A stretch of DNA of 49,870 nt. Source: Marmoricola sp. Lineage in GTDB: Bacteria > Actinomycetota > Actinomycetes > Propionibacteriales > Nocardioidaceae. The stretch lies in NCBI GenBank assembly GCA_025965195.1, contig JAOPXK010000077.1, forward strand, positions 1 through 49,870, given 5' to 3'. The translations under genes were made by a program, and so were the position numbers. Shown here piece after piece: positions 17,614-26,459 of this stretch; the stretch's first letter is position 1; every line of letters starts with the position of its first letter. Under the pieces are notes generated by a model, which made no database searches, was not told where the DNA came from, and saw only the letters and a list, made by a program, of their open reading frames with translations.

Positions 17614-17757
17614 GCGCCACCCTTCGGATCAAGACAGGACATACCGCAAAACGCGACGAAGCCGGTGGGGTTACGTCGACGGCATTGGCTGTCTACACCT
17701 TGTTCGCCAGCCGCCGCAGGGATTTGACAACCTCGGCAGTTCAGGCACCGGTACGAA

Positions 17758-18855
17758 TCAGCCAGTCCGGAACCTTGCGGCCACCTCGAGCAGTACGTCG
17801 TTGGCCGCTGGCTCCCCGACGGTGACCCGGCAGCCCTCACCGGCGAACGGCCGGACCATCAGGCCTGCCAGGTCTGCTGCGGCGGCGAAGTCGGCGGTCC
17901 GGTCTCGACCGGCTCGGTCAGCGGAGAGCTCGAACCAGACGAAGTTGCCCTGGGCGTCCGGCGGGTCCCAGCCCTGCCGCTTCAGCGCGGCGACCATCCG
18001 GACCCGTTCGGCGACGATCGCGTCGACCCGCTCGAACAGCTCCGCCTCGCGTTCGAGACTGGCGACCGCCGCGGCCTGCGCAACCGTCGAGACCCCGAAG
18101 GGCAGCGCGCACGCCCTGATCGAGGCGGCGATCGGCTCCGGCGCGACGGCGTACCCCACCCGAAGGCCGGCCAGCCCGTAGGCCTTGGCGAACGTCCGCA
18201 TCACCACCACGTTGGATCGCGCGCGACAGAAGGCGAGTGCGTCGATCCGGTCGTCCTGCCGGACGAACTCCTGGTAGGCCTCGTCGATCACGACGAGCAC
18301 CCGGCTCGGGATCCTCTCGAGGAAGGCAGCCATCTCGGTGTGCGTGACGGAGGGCCCGGTCGGGTTGTTCGGCGTACAGACGATCACGGCTTTGGTCCGG
18401 TCGTTGACGGCCGCCGCCATCGCATCGAGGTCGTGCCGGGCATCGGTCGTCAGCGGCACTGCGACGTTGACCGCACCTGAGACCGTCACCGCGATCGGAT
18501 ACGCCTCGAACGATCGCCACGCGTAGACGACCTCGTCGCCGGGATCGCAGTACGCCTGCAGCAGGTGGTAGAGCACGGCGACCGACCCGGTGCCCGCGGC
18601 CAGGTTGTCGGCCGGCACGCCGAGCTTGTCGGCGAGAGCCGCGTAGAGCGCCGCACAGCCCATGTCGGGGTACCGGTTCATCACCGACGCCGCCTTCGTC
18701 GCGGCCTCCATCACGCCGTCGAGCGGTGGGTAGGGGTTCTCGTTCGATGACAGTTTGTACGTCGTGACGCCTGGGCGCGCGACGGGCGGCTTGCCGGGGA
18801 CGTACGCCGGGATGCCGGCCAGCGCGGCACGAGGTGAGGGGGCGTCAGAGGTCAC
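17758..18855 (-). CDS. pat: Histidinol-phosphate/aromatic aminotransferase (Pat/HisC2 type)
   Basis: A 365-residue fold-type I PLP enzyme. It has SSNENPYPP near the N-terminus, CTPNNPTGP, VIDEAYQEFV and the PLP-binding Lys in RTFAKAYGLAGLRVGY. The N-terminal IPAYVPGKP is typical of the mycobacterial Pat/HisC2 group, which prefers aromatic amino acids over histidinol phosphate. No his operon genes are near, which also favours the Pat assignment. Substrate preference cannot be settled by eye. It is divergent from the exporter at 18894. Confidence 0.85.
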   Translation of the reverse strand: MTSDAPSPRAALAGIPAYVPGKPPVARPGVTTYKLSSNENPYPPLDGVMEAATKAASVMNRYPDMGCAALYAALADKLGVPADNLAAGTGSVAVLYHLLQAYCDPGDEVVYAWRSFEAYPIAVTVSGAVNVAVPLTTDARHDLDAMAAAVNDRTKAVIVCTPNNPTGPSVTHTEMAAFLERIPSRVLVVIDEAYQEFVRQDDRIDALAFCRARSNVVVMRTFAKAYGLAGLRVGYAVAPEPIAASIRACALPFGVSTVAQAAAVASLEREAELFERVDAIVAERVRMVAALKRQGWDPPDAQGNFVWFELSADRAGRDRTADFAAAADLAGLMVRPFAGEGCRVTVGEPAANDVLLEVAARFRTG

Positions 18856-18893
18856 TTCTGCACCTTAGATGCCCGCATCCCTAGAGTGACCTG

Positions 18894-19844
18894 ATGCATA
18901 CGCCGAAGCCCGCCCTAGGCATCGGCCTCGTCGTGCTCGGCGCGGCGCTGTTCATCATCAACGCGGGGGCATCGCGGGTCGCGCTGCGGCACGGCGTCGA
19001 TCCGACCATGCTCACCACGGTGCGGGTGACCTTCACCTTCCTGGTCCTGCTGCTGGTCGCCGCGCTGTTCCGACGTACGGCGTTGCGGCCGCCGTCTGGC
19101 CGGCTGCTCGCACTGGTCATCGCCCATGGCGTGATCGGGGTCGCCGTGCTGCAGTGGACCTACTTCATGGCCATCGACCGGCTGCCGGTCGGGATGGCGT
19201 TGCTGCTGGAGTTCCAGGCCCCGATCCTCGTTGCGCTCTGGGCGCGAGTGGTGCAGAAGCAGGAGGTCCGGCCCCGGCTCTGGGTCGGGCTCTCGCTCGC
19301 GATCGTCGGCCTCGCGGCTGCGACGCAGGTGTGGAGTGGCGCGCACTTCAACTCGGTCGGCATCGCCGCCGGCCTGGCAGCCGCGATCTGCTTCGCGTGC
19401 TACTTCCTGCTCGGCGAGGCGAGCGTGACCCAGCTCGACCCGATGCGGATGGTCCTCTGGTCGTTTGGTGTCGCCACTGTCGCCATCAACATCGCGTCAC
19501 CGGTGACCAGCTTCGACACCGCCCTGCTCGGACACCACGTGTCGCTGCTCGGCCGGCTCTCGGGCTGGTCGGCGCCGCTGTGGCTGGTCCTCGCCTGGGT
19601 CGTTCTGCTCGGCACCGTCGTCCCGTTCTTCGCCGAGCTCTCTGCACTGTCCTTCGTGCGGGCCACGACGGTCACGATGTTCGCCATGCTCGAGCCGATC
19701 GGGGTCTCCGCGCTCGGCTGGGCGTGGTTCGGTGAGTCGCTCGGCGTAATCGCCGTCATCGGCTGCGTCGCGGTGGTCGCCGGCATCCTGATCGCACAGT
19801 CCGCGCGCGTGGGGCAGCCGGTCGAGCCACCACTCGTGACCTAG
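18894..19844 (+). CDS. EamA family transporter
   Basis: The 316-residue protein has ten hydrophobic helices in two halves, starting GLVVLGAALFIINAGASRVAL and ending VIGCVAVVAGILIAQSAR. Motifs such as ALLLEFQAPILVALWAR and FVRATTVTMFAMLEPIGVSALGW are typical of EamA/RhaT-type exporters. The first helix lacks the usual WGSxxx motif of the other exporter in this window, so it belongs to a different branch. It converges with the DDAH-like gene, with 12 bp between stops. Substrate unknown. Confidence 0.85.
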   Translation: MHTPKPALGIGLVVLGAALFIINAGASRVALRHGVDPTMLTTVRVTFTFLVLLLVAALFRRTALRPPSGRLLALVIAHGVIGVAVLQWTYFMAIDRLPVGMALLLEFQAPILVALWARVVQKQEVRPRLWVGLSLAIVGLAAATQVWSGAHFNSVGIAAGLAAAICFACYFLLGEASVTQLDPMRMVLWSFGVATVAINIASPVTSFDTALLGHHVSLLGRLSGWSAPLWLVLAWVVLLGTVVPFFAELSALSFVRATTVTMFAMLEPIGVSALGWAWFGESLGVIAVIGCVAVVAGILIAQSARVGQPVEPPLVT

Positions 19845-19856
19845 GGGCTCAGGTGC

Positions 19857-20771
19857 CTAGGCCAACAGCACCCGACCGCCGGCGACCGGCGCGAGGTCCC
19901 GCCCGATGCGAACGTCGAGAGGGTTGGTCAGACAGCGGATCGCGCCGCCGGCCTTGAGGAACTCCGAGACGTCGACGATCACGATCGTGAAGCCCCACTC
20001 CTCGAGCTGGGCGCGCACCCGGCCGGGGCAGGCGGGCATCACGATGGTCTTGCCAACCACGATCGAGTTGGCACAGAACGTCAGCGCCTCTTCCTCGGAG
20101 AGCACCAGCGGGTCGGGCACCAGTGCGAGCAGCGCGGCGGCCGAGTCGTCGTCGTACGCCGCCGGGCAGACCATCGCGCGGGTCCCGTCGAGTGGGCAGA
20201 AGCCGAGGTCCATGTGGTACATCCCGGGGTGGGTGATCCGGAAGCCGCGGACGGTCACCCCGAGCTCGTTGGCCAGGTGCTTGAGGCCGAGCTCCTCGGT
20301 GCGTGGGCCGTAGCCGACGACCAGGTCGCCCCGCCACGCGAACGCATCACCGGCCTCGAAGTGCGCACCCACGCCGTCGGCGCCGACCGTGTGCCGGAGG
20401 TAACCGTGCTCGGCGAACCACGCGTCGGCGGCCGGAGTCTCGATCCGGCGCTGGCGGTAACGCATGTGCGACAACACGACGCGCGGCGAACCGTCGGCGT
20501 CCTGGAGGGGAAGGCCGAGGTTCATCGCATACACCATGTCCGGGGCGGCCGGCAGCTGCGGGAGTACGTCGACCGAGCCGCCGGCGGCCTCAACGGCCCC
20601 GATGATCGCGATCCACTGCTCGCGGGACCGGTGCCGGTCGGGCTGGTCGTTGAGGTTCATGAACGGGTTGATCGTGTAGTCGACCCGGAAATGGTTCGGC
20701 TCGACCATCAGGTAGTGACGTCCCCAGTCGAGACCAGTCTCGAGGCCCTCGGTGTGCAGTTCGGATCCCAT
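19857..20771 (-). CDS. Dimethylarginine dimethylaminohydrolase (DDAH)/amidinotransferase-like
   Basis: A 304-residue protein of the guanidino-group-modifying superfamily. The C-terminal GGAIRCLTNPL carries the nucleophilic Cys, HPGMYHMDLGFCPL supplies the catalytic His and Asp region, and FEAGDAFAWRGDLVVGYG is the conserved Glu/Asp strand. Family members hydrolyse dimethylarginine to citrulline or act on arginine-like guanidines. The ATG at 20771 is chosen over an upstream start at 20867, which would cover the operator region. It faces a GntR gene across two near-identical palindromes, suggesting substrate-linked control. Confidence 0.8.
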   Translation of the reverse strand: MGSELHTEGLETGLDWGRHYLMVEPNHFRVDYTINPFMNLNDQPDRHRSREQWIAIIGAVEAAGGSVDVLPQLPAAPDMVYAMNLGLPLQDADGSPRVVLSHMRYRQRRIETPAADAWFAEHGYLRHTVGADGVGAHFEAGDAFAWRGDLVVGYGPRTEELGLKHLANELGVTVRGFRITHPGMYHMDLGFCPLDGTRAMVCPAAYDDDSAAALLALVPDPLVLSEEEALTFCANSIVVGKTIVMPACPGRVRAQLEEWGFTIVIVDVSEFLKAGGAIRCLTNPLDVRIGRDLAPVAGGRVLLA

Positions 20772-20806
20772 GACGTCCCTCCCAGGTGGTTGCGCAAGAA
20801 TTGCCC

Positions 20807-20821
20807 GATTGTCGGACAATC
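20807..20821. promoter_or_regulatory. GntR operator, site 1
   Basis: GATTGTCGGACAATC is a perfect 7-1-7 palindrome lying 36 bp upstream of the DDAH-like ATG. The core TTGTCnGACAA is the style of site bound by FadR/FCD-type GntR regulators. A second copy is centred 48 bp away. Confidence 0.7.
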
Positions 20822-20854
20822 CCAGTGTGCGGCGGGGGGAGGCGCTTCGCAAGT

Positions 20855-20869
20855 TTTTGTCGGACAATC
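20855..20869. promoter_or_regulatory. GntR operator, site 2
   Basis: The core TTGTCGGACAATC repeats site 1, with two changes at the outer left end. It lies 9 bp before the ATG of the GntR gene, where binding would block that gene's own translation start region or promoter. The two centres are 48 bp apart. Confidence 0.65.
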
Positions 20870-20878
20870 TCCAGTGAG

Positions 20879-21556
20879 ATGCCCGACAACGCGTTCGCTT
20901 CGCTCAGCCTCGAGCCGGTCACCACCGTCGACCGGGTCGTCGACGAACTCCGGCGCGCGATGTTCGAGGGCGAGATCGAGCCCGCGACTCCGCTGCGCGA
21001 AGTGGCCCTGGCCGACTCGCTCGGCGTCTCCAGGTCGACGGTCCGCGAGGCGCTCGGCATCCTCGTCGCCGAAGGCCTCGCCGTCCGGAACCCCAACCGG
21101 GGAACCCAGGTGCGGGACATCGACCCTGCTGCGATCCGGGACATCTGCCGAGCTCGACTCGTGCTCGAGACGGCCGGCGTCGCGCGCTGGAACGACTGCT
21201 CGGAGGCGTCCCGGGACGCCGTACGAACCGCTCTCACGCAGTTCACCGAGCTCGCCCAGACCCGCGCATCAAGCGTCGAGCTCACCGCTTCCCATCTCGA
21301 CATCCATCGCGCGTTCGTCGGGCTGGCCGAGTCGGCACGACTCACCGCGATGGCCGACGCGCTGTACGCCGAGATCAAGCTCGCGCTCGCCCGCGTCGAC
21401 CGGGTCCGCCGAAATGCCGCCGAGCAGGTGCAGTCCCACGCCGCGCTGGTCCGGCTGCTCGAACGCGGACATCTCGTCGAAGCCGATGCCGAGCTCCTGG
21501 CGCATCTGGAGCACGCCGAGGTGTCGATGATCGCTTCTGTGGTGAGTGCCTCCTGA
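20879..21556 (+). CDS. GntR family transcriptional regulator (FadR/FCD type)
   Basis: A 225-residue regulator. The N-terminal winged helix has PLREVALADSLGVSRSTVREALGILVAEGLAV, a textbook GntR helix-turn-helix. The C-terminal all-helical FCD-like domain carries Asp/His residues (HLDIHRAFV, QSHAALVRLLERG) that usually hold a metal and ligand. It most likely represses itself and the divergent DDAH-like gene through the two TTGTCGGACAA sites. The ATG at 20879 is preferred; an upstream in-frame start would read through the operators. Confidence 0.88.
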   Translation: MPDNAFASLSLEPVTTVDRVVDELRRAMFEGEIEPATPLREVALADSLGVSRSTVREALGILVAEGLAVRNPNRGTQVRDIDPAAIRDICRARLVLETAGVARWNDCSEASRDAVRTALTQFTELAQTRASSVELTASHLDIHRAFVGLAESARLTAMADALYAEIKLALARVDRVRRNAAEQVQSHAALVRLLERGHLVEADAELLAHLEHAEVSMIASVVSAS

Positions 21557-21610
21557 GCCTCCGACCGCTGTCGGCGAGTGCGTCAGTGCCCAAGCCCTAG
21601 GCTTGAGTGC

Positions 21611-21991
21611 ATGAAGTACGTCGTCTGGCTCGCTGTCCACGCGCTCGCCCTCGGTGTCGCGATCTGGTTGTTCACCGGGATCACGCTCACCGGCGCCACC
21701 ACGACCGACAGGGTTGTCACGCTGGTCATCGTCGGTGCGATCTTCGGCATCATCACCTCGTTCGTGAAGCCGGTGGTGAAGTTCTTCTCGTTCCCGCTGA
21801 TCATCCTCACGCTCGGGCTCGCGCTCTTCGTGATCAACGCCCTGATGCTGTTGCTGACCAGCAAGATCGCTGACTCCGTCGGTCTCAACTTTCACGTGGA
21901 GGGATTCTGGACCGCGGTCTGGGCCGCGATCGTCATCTCGATCGCTTCGATGATCTTCGAGGCCGTGCTGCCGGATCCCGACAAGCGCTGA
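21611..21991 (+). CDS. Phage-holin-family (4TMS) membrane protein
   Basis: A 126-residue protein with four membrane helices: WLAVHALALGVAIWLFTGI, VVTLVIVGAIFGIITSFV, LIILTLGLALFVINALMLLL and FWTAVWAAIVISIASMIFE. The charged P-x-K-x2 loop (KPVVKFF) between helices two and three is typical of the mycobacterial-type '4 TMS holin' family (PF04020-like). Despite the name these are chromosomal proteins of unknown role, and nothing else here suggests a prophage. The ATG at 21611 is used. Confidence 0.8.
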   Translation: MKYVVWLAVHALALGVAIWLFTGITLTGATTTDRVVTLVIVGAIFGIITSFVKPVVKFFSFPLIILTLGLALFVINALMLLLTSKIADSVGLNFHVEGFWTAVWAAIVISIASMIFEAVLPDPDKR

Positions 21992-22016
21992 AGGGCGTGC
22001 TCGTGGAGCAGGTCTC

Positions 22017-22421
22017 CTAGGCGGGACTCTCCTGCGGGTCCATCCACATGACCTCCCACAGGTGGCCATCGAGGTCCTGGAATCCCCAGCCATACATGAA
22101 GCCCTGGTCGTTGGGTTCCGTCGACTGCACCCCACCGGCCGCGAACGCCCGGTTGCAGAGGTCGTCCACTTCTTCCCTCGATCCCGCGCTGAGCCCCAGC
22201 AGTGTCTCGGTGGTCGTCATCGCGTCCGCGGTCTGCTTGTCGTGGAAGCCGTCGAAGAACGACGTCGTCAGCAGCATCACGAACGCCCGGTCGTTGATCA
22301 CCAGACAGGTTGCCTTGTCGTCGGTGAACGCCGGGTTGAACGTGAAGCCGAGGGCGGTGAAGAACTCGATCGACTTCGCGAGATCGGCGACCGCGTGGTT
22401 GATGAAGATCATCCGGGACAT
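22017..22421 (-). CDS. VOC family protein
   Basis: The 134-residue protein shows the VOC fold. MIFINHAVADLAKSIEFFTALGF opens the first unit, and GFQDLDGHLWEVMWMDP closes the second with the Glu that is usually a metal ligand. It resembles the 'lactoylglutathione lyase-like/extradiol dioxygenase-like' actinobacterial group. It is divergent from the sigma-factor gene across 225 bp containing a GAGAACT inverted repeat. No substrate can be assigned. Confidence 0.8.
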   Translation of the reverse strand: MSRMIFINHAVADLAKSIEFFTALGFTFNPAFTDDKATCLVINDRAFVMLLTTSFFDGFHDKQTADAMTTTETLLGLSAGSREEVDDLCNRAFAAGGVQSTEPNDQGFMYGWGFQDLDGHLWEVMWMDPQESPA

Positions 22422-22546
22422 GAGTTTCTCCTTGCAGGCTGGCGGTCGGGCGCGGTCGAGACCCCAGCTGGTCAGTGACGAACCGGCAGCACCTTGCGGC
22501 CGCCGGTCGTGGACGACGTGTCGAAGAGGTTGACTGCGGCCGTTGC

Positions 22547-22579
22547 GAGAACTAATCGGCCACGAGGCGATGAGTTCTC
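22547..22579. promoter_or_regulatory. Inverted repeat upstream of the sigma-factor gene
   Basis: GAGAACT (22547-22553) and AGTTCTC (22573-22579) are perfect inverted arms, 26 bp centre to centre. They lie in the 225-bp gap between the VOC gene and the sigma factor, 68 bp before the sigma ATG. The spacing of about 2.5 helical turns could suit a dimeric regulator. The rest of the gap shows nothing I can name. Confidence 0.35.
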
Positions 22580-22646
22580 AGGGGCGCAGTGGTCCGTACC
22601 CATGCCTAGAGTTGACCAAGGCCGGCCCAGACCCGAGGAGCAGCAG

Positions 22647-23714
22647 ATGACTCAGCTGAAGACGGCGCCCGAGATGACTCCCGAGGTGACCCCAGAGACA
22701 ACCCCAGAGACAACCCCAGAGACAACCGAGGCCGAGTTCCCCAAGCTTGCCGATCGGTACCGCCGCGAGCTGATGGCGCACTGCTACCGGATGACCGGCT
22801 CCGTCTACGACGCGGAGGACATGGTCCAGGAGACCTACCTTCGCGCGTGGCGAGCCTTCCATGACTTCGAGGCGCGCTCCTCGGTGCGCACCTGGCTCTA
22901 CCGGATCGCGACCAATGTGTGCCTGACCGCGCTCGAGGGCAAGGGCCGTCGTCCGCTCCCGACCGGGCTCGGCGCGCCGGGATCCTACGCGGGCGACGAG
23001 CTCGTGGAGGGGACCGAGGTGCCCTGGCTCGAGCCGGTCCCCGACGTCATGGTCGACGTCGCGAACATCGATCCGGCCCGGGTGGTCGGCAACCGCGACG
23101 CGATCCGACTCGCCTTCATCGCCGCGCTGCAGCACCTGCCTGCCAGGCAGCGAGCCGTCCTCATCCTGCGCGACGTGCTCCGCTGGAAGGCGAGCGAGGT
23201 GGCCGAGGCGCTGGAGACCTCCACCGCGGCCGTCAACAGCGCCCTGCAGCGTGCCCACGCGCAGCTCGCCGCGCAGCAGCTCAGCGAGGCGACCGTCGAG
23301 GACGACCTGACGCCCAGGCTGCGCGAGATGCTCGACCGTTACGTCGCCGCGTTCTGGGAGAAGGACGTCGACACCCTGGTGAAGATGCTCGCAAAGGACG
23401 CCGTCTGGGAGATGCCGCCGTTCACCGGCTGGTACCTCGGCGCCGAGAACATCGGTGCCCTGATCGACACCCAGTGCCCCGGCGGTGTGCACGACATGCC
23501 AATGGTCGCCACGGTCGCCAACGGACAGCCGGCGTACGGCCTCTACATGCGCCAGGAGGCTGGCCACTTCGTGCCGTTCCACCTGCAGGTGCTGACCATC
23601 GAGGGCGACGAGGTCACCCGCGTCGCGGCGTTCTTCGAGCCACGGCTGTTCGAGACGTTCGGTTTGCCCGCCACACTTCCGGCGGACTGGTCGAGCCCGT
23701 CCATCGCCGGCTGA
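22647..23714 (+). CDS. ECF-type sigma-70 factor with C-terminal SnoaL-like domain
   Basis: A 355-residue sigma factor. A Thr/Pro/Glu-rich tail (TPET repeats, residues 15-28) precedes region 2 (ELMAHCYRMTGSVYDAEDMVQETYLRAWRAF). Region 4 follows after a long linker (LPARQRAVLILRDVLRWKASEVAEAL). The last 120 residues form a SnoaL/NTF2-like domain (MLDRYVAAFWEKDVDTL). Such factors regulate through the SnoaL domain instead of a classical anti-sigma. The ATG at 22647 has GAGGAG 6 bases upstream. The next gene begins 4 bp after the stop. Confidence 0.87.
   Translation: MTQLKTAPEMTPEVTPETTPETTPETTEAEFPKLADRYRRELMAHCYRMTGSVYDAEDMVQETYLRAWRAFHDFEARSSVRTWLYRIATNVCLTALEGKGRRPLPTGLGAPGSYAGDELVEGTEVPWLEPVPDVMVDVANIDPARVVGNRDAIRLAFIAALQHLPARQRAVLILRDVLRWKASEVAEALETSTAAVNSALQRAHAQLAAQQLSEATVEDDLTPRLREMLDRYVAAFWEKDVDTLVKMLAKDAVWEMPPFTGWYLGAENIGALIDTQCPGGVHDMPMVATVANGQPAYGLYMRQEAGHFVPFHLQVLTIEGDEVTRVAAFFEPRLFETFGLPATLPADWSSPSIAG
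22689..22724 (+). repeat. Three perfect 12-bp tandem repeats inside the sigma gene
   Basis: ACCCCAGAGACA occurs three times without change and encodes TPET units near the N-terminus of the sigma factor. The perfect identity suggests recent slippage, so copy number may vary between strains. Confidence 0.85.
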
Positions 23715-23718
23715 CGCC

Positions 23719-24300
23719 GTGGGTTCGCAACTGGCTCCGTCGAGACCGATCGCGCTCCTCGACCGGGCGATCAACTACACCCGCGGCTGCCTCGCGCTCG
23801 TCGCGGAGACCGAGCTGTCGGCACCGACGCCGTGTGCGCGGTGGGACCTCCAGGCTCTGCTCGAGCACATGAACGACTCGCTCGCCGCGTTCACCGAGGC
23901 GGCGGAGATCGGGTACGTCGACCTGGCCCCGGTCCGCGGCCTGCCTGAGGCCGACCGTCTCGTCGAGTCGCTCAAGCTCCGCGCCTGTGTCGCGCTCGGG
24001 GCCTGGACCTCCCGGATCACGTGCGCGCCCATCGGGGTCGGTGACGCCGCCCTCGGCGAGGGACCGCTGGCCGCCGTCGGAGCGCTCGAGATCAGCGTGC
24101 ACGGCTGGGACGTCGCCCAGGCGTGCGGCATCGATCGGCCCATCCCGGAGGACCTCGCCGCCCACCTGTACGACGTCGCACTCGACTTGGTCACGACCGC
24201 CGATCGGCCGCACCGGTTCGCGAACCCGATCGACCCGGCCGACCTTGACGACCCGTCGGCGTCCACCCGGCTGCTAGCCCACCTGGGGCGGTCCGGCTGA
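23719..24300 (+). CDS. TIGR03086-type metal-binding protein (DinB/MDMPI fold)
   Basis: The 193-residue protein has the DinB-like four-helix plan: [37 protein letters not shown] with His in helix two, and a late [10 protein letters not shown] with the second His. This matches the TIGR03086 family of mycothiol-related proteins. Function is not established. The GTG at 23719 comes 4 bp after the sigma-factor stop, so it is likely in the sigma operon. Confidence 0.78.
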   Translation: MGSQLAPSRPIALLDRAINYTRGCLALVAETELSAPTPCARWDLQALLEHMNDSLAAFTEAAEIGYVDLAPVRGLPEADRLVESLKLRACVALGAWTSRITCAPIGVGDAALGEGPLAAVGALEISVHGWDVAQACGIDRPIPEDLAAHLYDVALDLVTTADRPHRFANPIDPADLDDPSASTRLLAHLGRSG

Positions 24301-24302
24301 TC

Positions 24303-24318
24303 CTCAGCGGTGTCTCAG
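24303..24318 (+). promoter_or_regulatory. MprA-box-like direct repeat
   Basis: CTCAG at 24303-24307 and again at 24314-24318 are exactly 11 bp apart (CCTCAGCGGTGTCTCAGG). One helical turn between direct repeats is what OmpR-family regulators such as MprA bind. The second half-site ends 22 bp before the mprA start codon, so autoregulation is plausible. A single CTCAG (26477-26481) also precedes pepD. Confidence 0.5.
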
Positions 24319-24340
24319 GGCGAGATGGCAGGCTTGGGTC

Positions 24341-25048
24341 GTGAATCCGACGTCCCCTCCCAAGCCACACGTACTCGTCGTCGACGACGACCGGGCCGTG
24401 CGCGAGTCGCTCCGGCGCTCACTCGAGTTCAACGGATACGTCGTCTCGCTGGCGTCGGACGGCGCCGAGGCACTGGCCGGCATCAGCGGCATCAACCCCG
24501 ACGCGGTGGTGATGGACGTGATGATGCCCAGACTCGACGGCATCGAGACGACCCGCGCGCTGCGCTCCGTCGGCAACGACGTACCGATCCTGGTGCTGAC
24601 CGCACGCGACGCCGTCGGCGACCGCGTCGAGGGCCTGGATGCGGGCGCGGACGACTACCTGACCAAGCCCTTCGCGCTCGAGGAGCTGCTGGCCCGGCTG
24701 CGCGCGATGATGCGCCGGGTCACTCCCGAAGAGCGCGACAGCACCGAGGTGCTGGCGTTCGCGGACATGACGATGGACCTCGCCAGCCGGGAGGTACACC
24801 GGGGCGCCCGCCTGATGGAGCTGACCCGCACCGAGTTCACCCTGCTCGAGCTGTTCATGCGTCGCCCTCGCCGGGTGCTCGAGCGGTCGTTCATCCTCGA
24901 GGAGGTCTGGGGCTTCGACTTCCCGACGACCGCGAACTCGCTCGAGGTGTACGTCGGGTACCTGCGCCGCAAGACGGAAGCCGACGAAGAGGCACGCCTG
25001 ATTCACACCGTCCGCGGCGTGGGCTACGTGCTGCGCGAAAGCAGCTGA
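24341..25048 (+). CDS. mprA: Response regulator MprA-like (OmpR/PhoB family)
   Basis: A 235-residue two-domain regulator. The receiver has the acidic pocket VDDD (residues 15-17), phospho-acceptor Asp59 in VVMDVMMP, a Thr in LVLTARD and Lys in YLTKPFA. A winged-helix DNA-binding domain fills the C-terminal half ([40 protein letters not shown]). Gene order with a membrane kinase and an HtrA-like protease matches mycobacterial mprA-mprB-pepD, the envelope-stress system. The GTG at 24341 is the start. Confidence 0.9.
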   Translation: MNPTSPPKPHVLVVDDDRAVRESLRRSLEFNGYVVSLASDGAEALAGISGINPDAVVMDVMMPRLDGIETTRALRSVGNDVPILVLTARDAVGDRVEGLDAGADDYLTKPFALEELLARLRAMMRRVTPEERDSTEVLAFADMTMDLASREVHRGARLMELTRTEFTLLELFMRRPRRVLERSFILEEVWGFDFPTTANSLEVYVGYLRRKTEADEEARLIHTVRGVGYVLRESS

Positions 25049-25058
25049 CGGTCCGCAC

Positions 25059-26459
25059 GTGAGCAACAGCTGGGCAACACTGCACTATCGCCAGTCGCTG
25101 GCGAGCCGGGTCACGCTGCTCACCACGATGGCGGTCGGCTTCGCGGTGACAGCTGTCGCGGTGGCGGCGTACGCCACGGTGCGGACGCAGACGATGAGCG
25201 CGCTCGACAACTCTCTCCGGGACCGCGCGACGGCAGTCGCCCAGATGCCGGACCTTGCCCAGCTCACCAACATGAAGATCCCGTCGGAGTTCATGGGTGC
25301 TGCGCAGGTGCAGATCATCTCGCTCGACACCTCGACCAACCCTCCGCTGGCCACGATCGCCGGCAGTCCGTCCAGCTCGTTCGTCGGCACCCCCGAGATC
25401 GATGTCGCCAACGGCGTCTCCCAGCAGTCGGCCCGCACCGACGTCGTCGACGGGAACCGCTACCGGGTCGTCGCCGTGCACGTGGACCACGACCAGGCGC
25501 TGATCCTCGCCGAGTCGCTGAACCCCACCGACCAGCTGCTCAGCCGGCTCGGCCTGGTGATGCTCCTCTTCGGCATCGTCGGCGTGATCGTCGCAGGGTT
25601 CGCCGGTTGGGCGGTGGCTCGCAGCGGGTTGCGGCCCGTACGCCGGCTCACTCGTGCCGTCGAGGACATCGCCCGCACCGAGCGCCTCGACCCGATCCCG
25701 ATCGAGGGCAATGACGAGGTGGCCCGGCTCTCGTATGCGTTCAACGCCATGCTGACCGCCCTGTCGGCGTCGCAGCACCGGCAACGTCAGCTGGTGGCGG
25801 ACGCCGGCCATGAGCTGCGCACTCCGCTGACCTCGCTGCGCACCAACCTCGACCTGCTTGTGCAGGCCGACAAGGGCGCGGGCCTCTCGGTCGAGTCGCG
25901 CAACGAGCTCCTCGACGACGTCCGCGCCCAGATCTCCGAGATGACGACCCTGATCGGCGACCTCGTCGAGCTGGCGCGTGATGAGCCGATCACGACCCAG
26001 GTCGAGCCGGTCGAGCTGGCGGCCGTCGTCGGCCAGGCCGTGACGCGGGTACGCCGGCGCGCAGCCACGGTCAGCTTCGACGTACAGCTGCAGCCGTGGT
26101 GGGTGACCGGGGACTCCTCCGCCCTCGAGCGTGCGGTGACCAACCTTCTCGACAACGCCGTGAAGTGGAGCCCCGACGGCGGCATCGTCACCGTGCACCT
26201 CGGCGAGGGAACCCTGCTCGTCGGCGACCAGGGCAAGGGCATCTCGTCGGCCGACATGCCCCACGTCTTCGACCGGTTCTACCGATCGGCCGAATCGCGT
26301 GGAATGTCGGGGTCGGGACTCGGGCTGTCGATCGTGCGAGCCGTCGCCGAGAGGCACGGAGGGATCGTCCGCGCCGGCACCGGCCCGCGCGGCGGGGCCG
26401 GTTTCTGGTTCTCGGTGCCCGGCAGTCCAGCGCCTCCAGAAGTCTTGGCCCGGTCGTAG
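25059..26459 (+). CDS. mprB: Sensor histidine kinase MprB-like
   Basis: A 466-residue membrane kinase. One helix lies near residues 18-40 (RVTLLTTMAVGFAVTAVAVAAY-like), then an extracytoplasmic sensor of about 120 residues. A second helix (LVMLLFGIVGVIVAGFAGW) and a HAMP segment follow. The kinase core has the phospho-acceptor His in DAGHELRTPL, the N box NLLDNAVKWS, and GSGLGLSIV. It starts with GTG 10 bp after mprA. It should phosphorylate MprA in response to envelope stress. Confidence 0.9.
   Translation: MSNSWATLHYRQSLASRVTLLTTMAVGFAVTAVAVAAYATVRTQTMSALDNSLRDRATAVAQMPDLAQLTNMKIPSEFMGAAQVQIISLDTSTNPPLATIAGSPSSSFVGTPEIDVANGVSQQSARTDVVDGNRYRVVAVHVDHDQALILAESLNPTDQLLSRLGLVMLLFGIVGVIVAGFAGWAVARSGLRPVRRLTRAVEDIARTERLDPIPIEGNDEVARLSYAFNAMLTALSASQHRQRQLVADAGHELRTPLTSLRTNLDLLVQADKGAGLSVESRNELLDDVRAQISEMTTLIGDLVELARDEPITTQVEPVELAAVVGQAVTRVRRRAATVSFDVQLQPWWVTGDSSALERAVTNLLDNAVKWSPDGGIVTVHLGEGTLLVGDQGKGISSADMPHVFDRFYRSAESRGMSGSGLGLSIVRAVAERHGGIVRAGTGPRGGAGFWFSVPGSPAPPEVLARS

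Noticed and set aside
17614-17757. Regulatory element upstream of the Ig-repeat gene
   Set aside because: A short CGTCGACG palindrome occurs, but it is too common at this GC content to support a call.
21611-21991. Prophage remnant, because of the holin-family protein
   Set aside because: This four-helix family is chromosomal in most actinobacteria, and no lysin, tail, integrase or att site is near.
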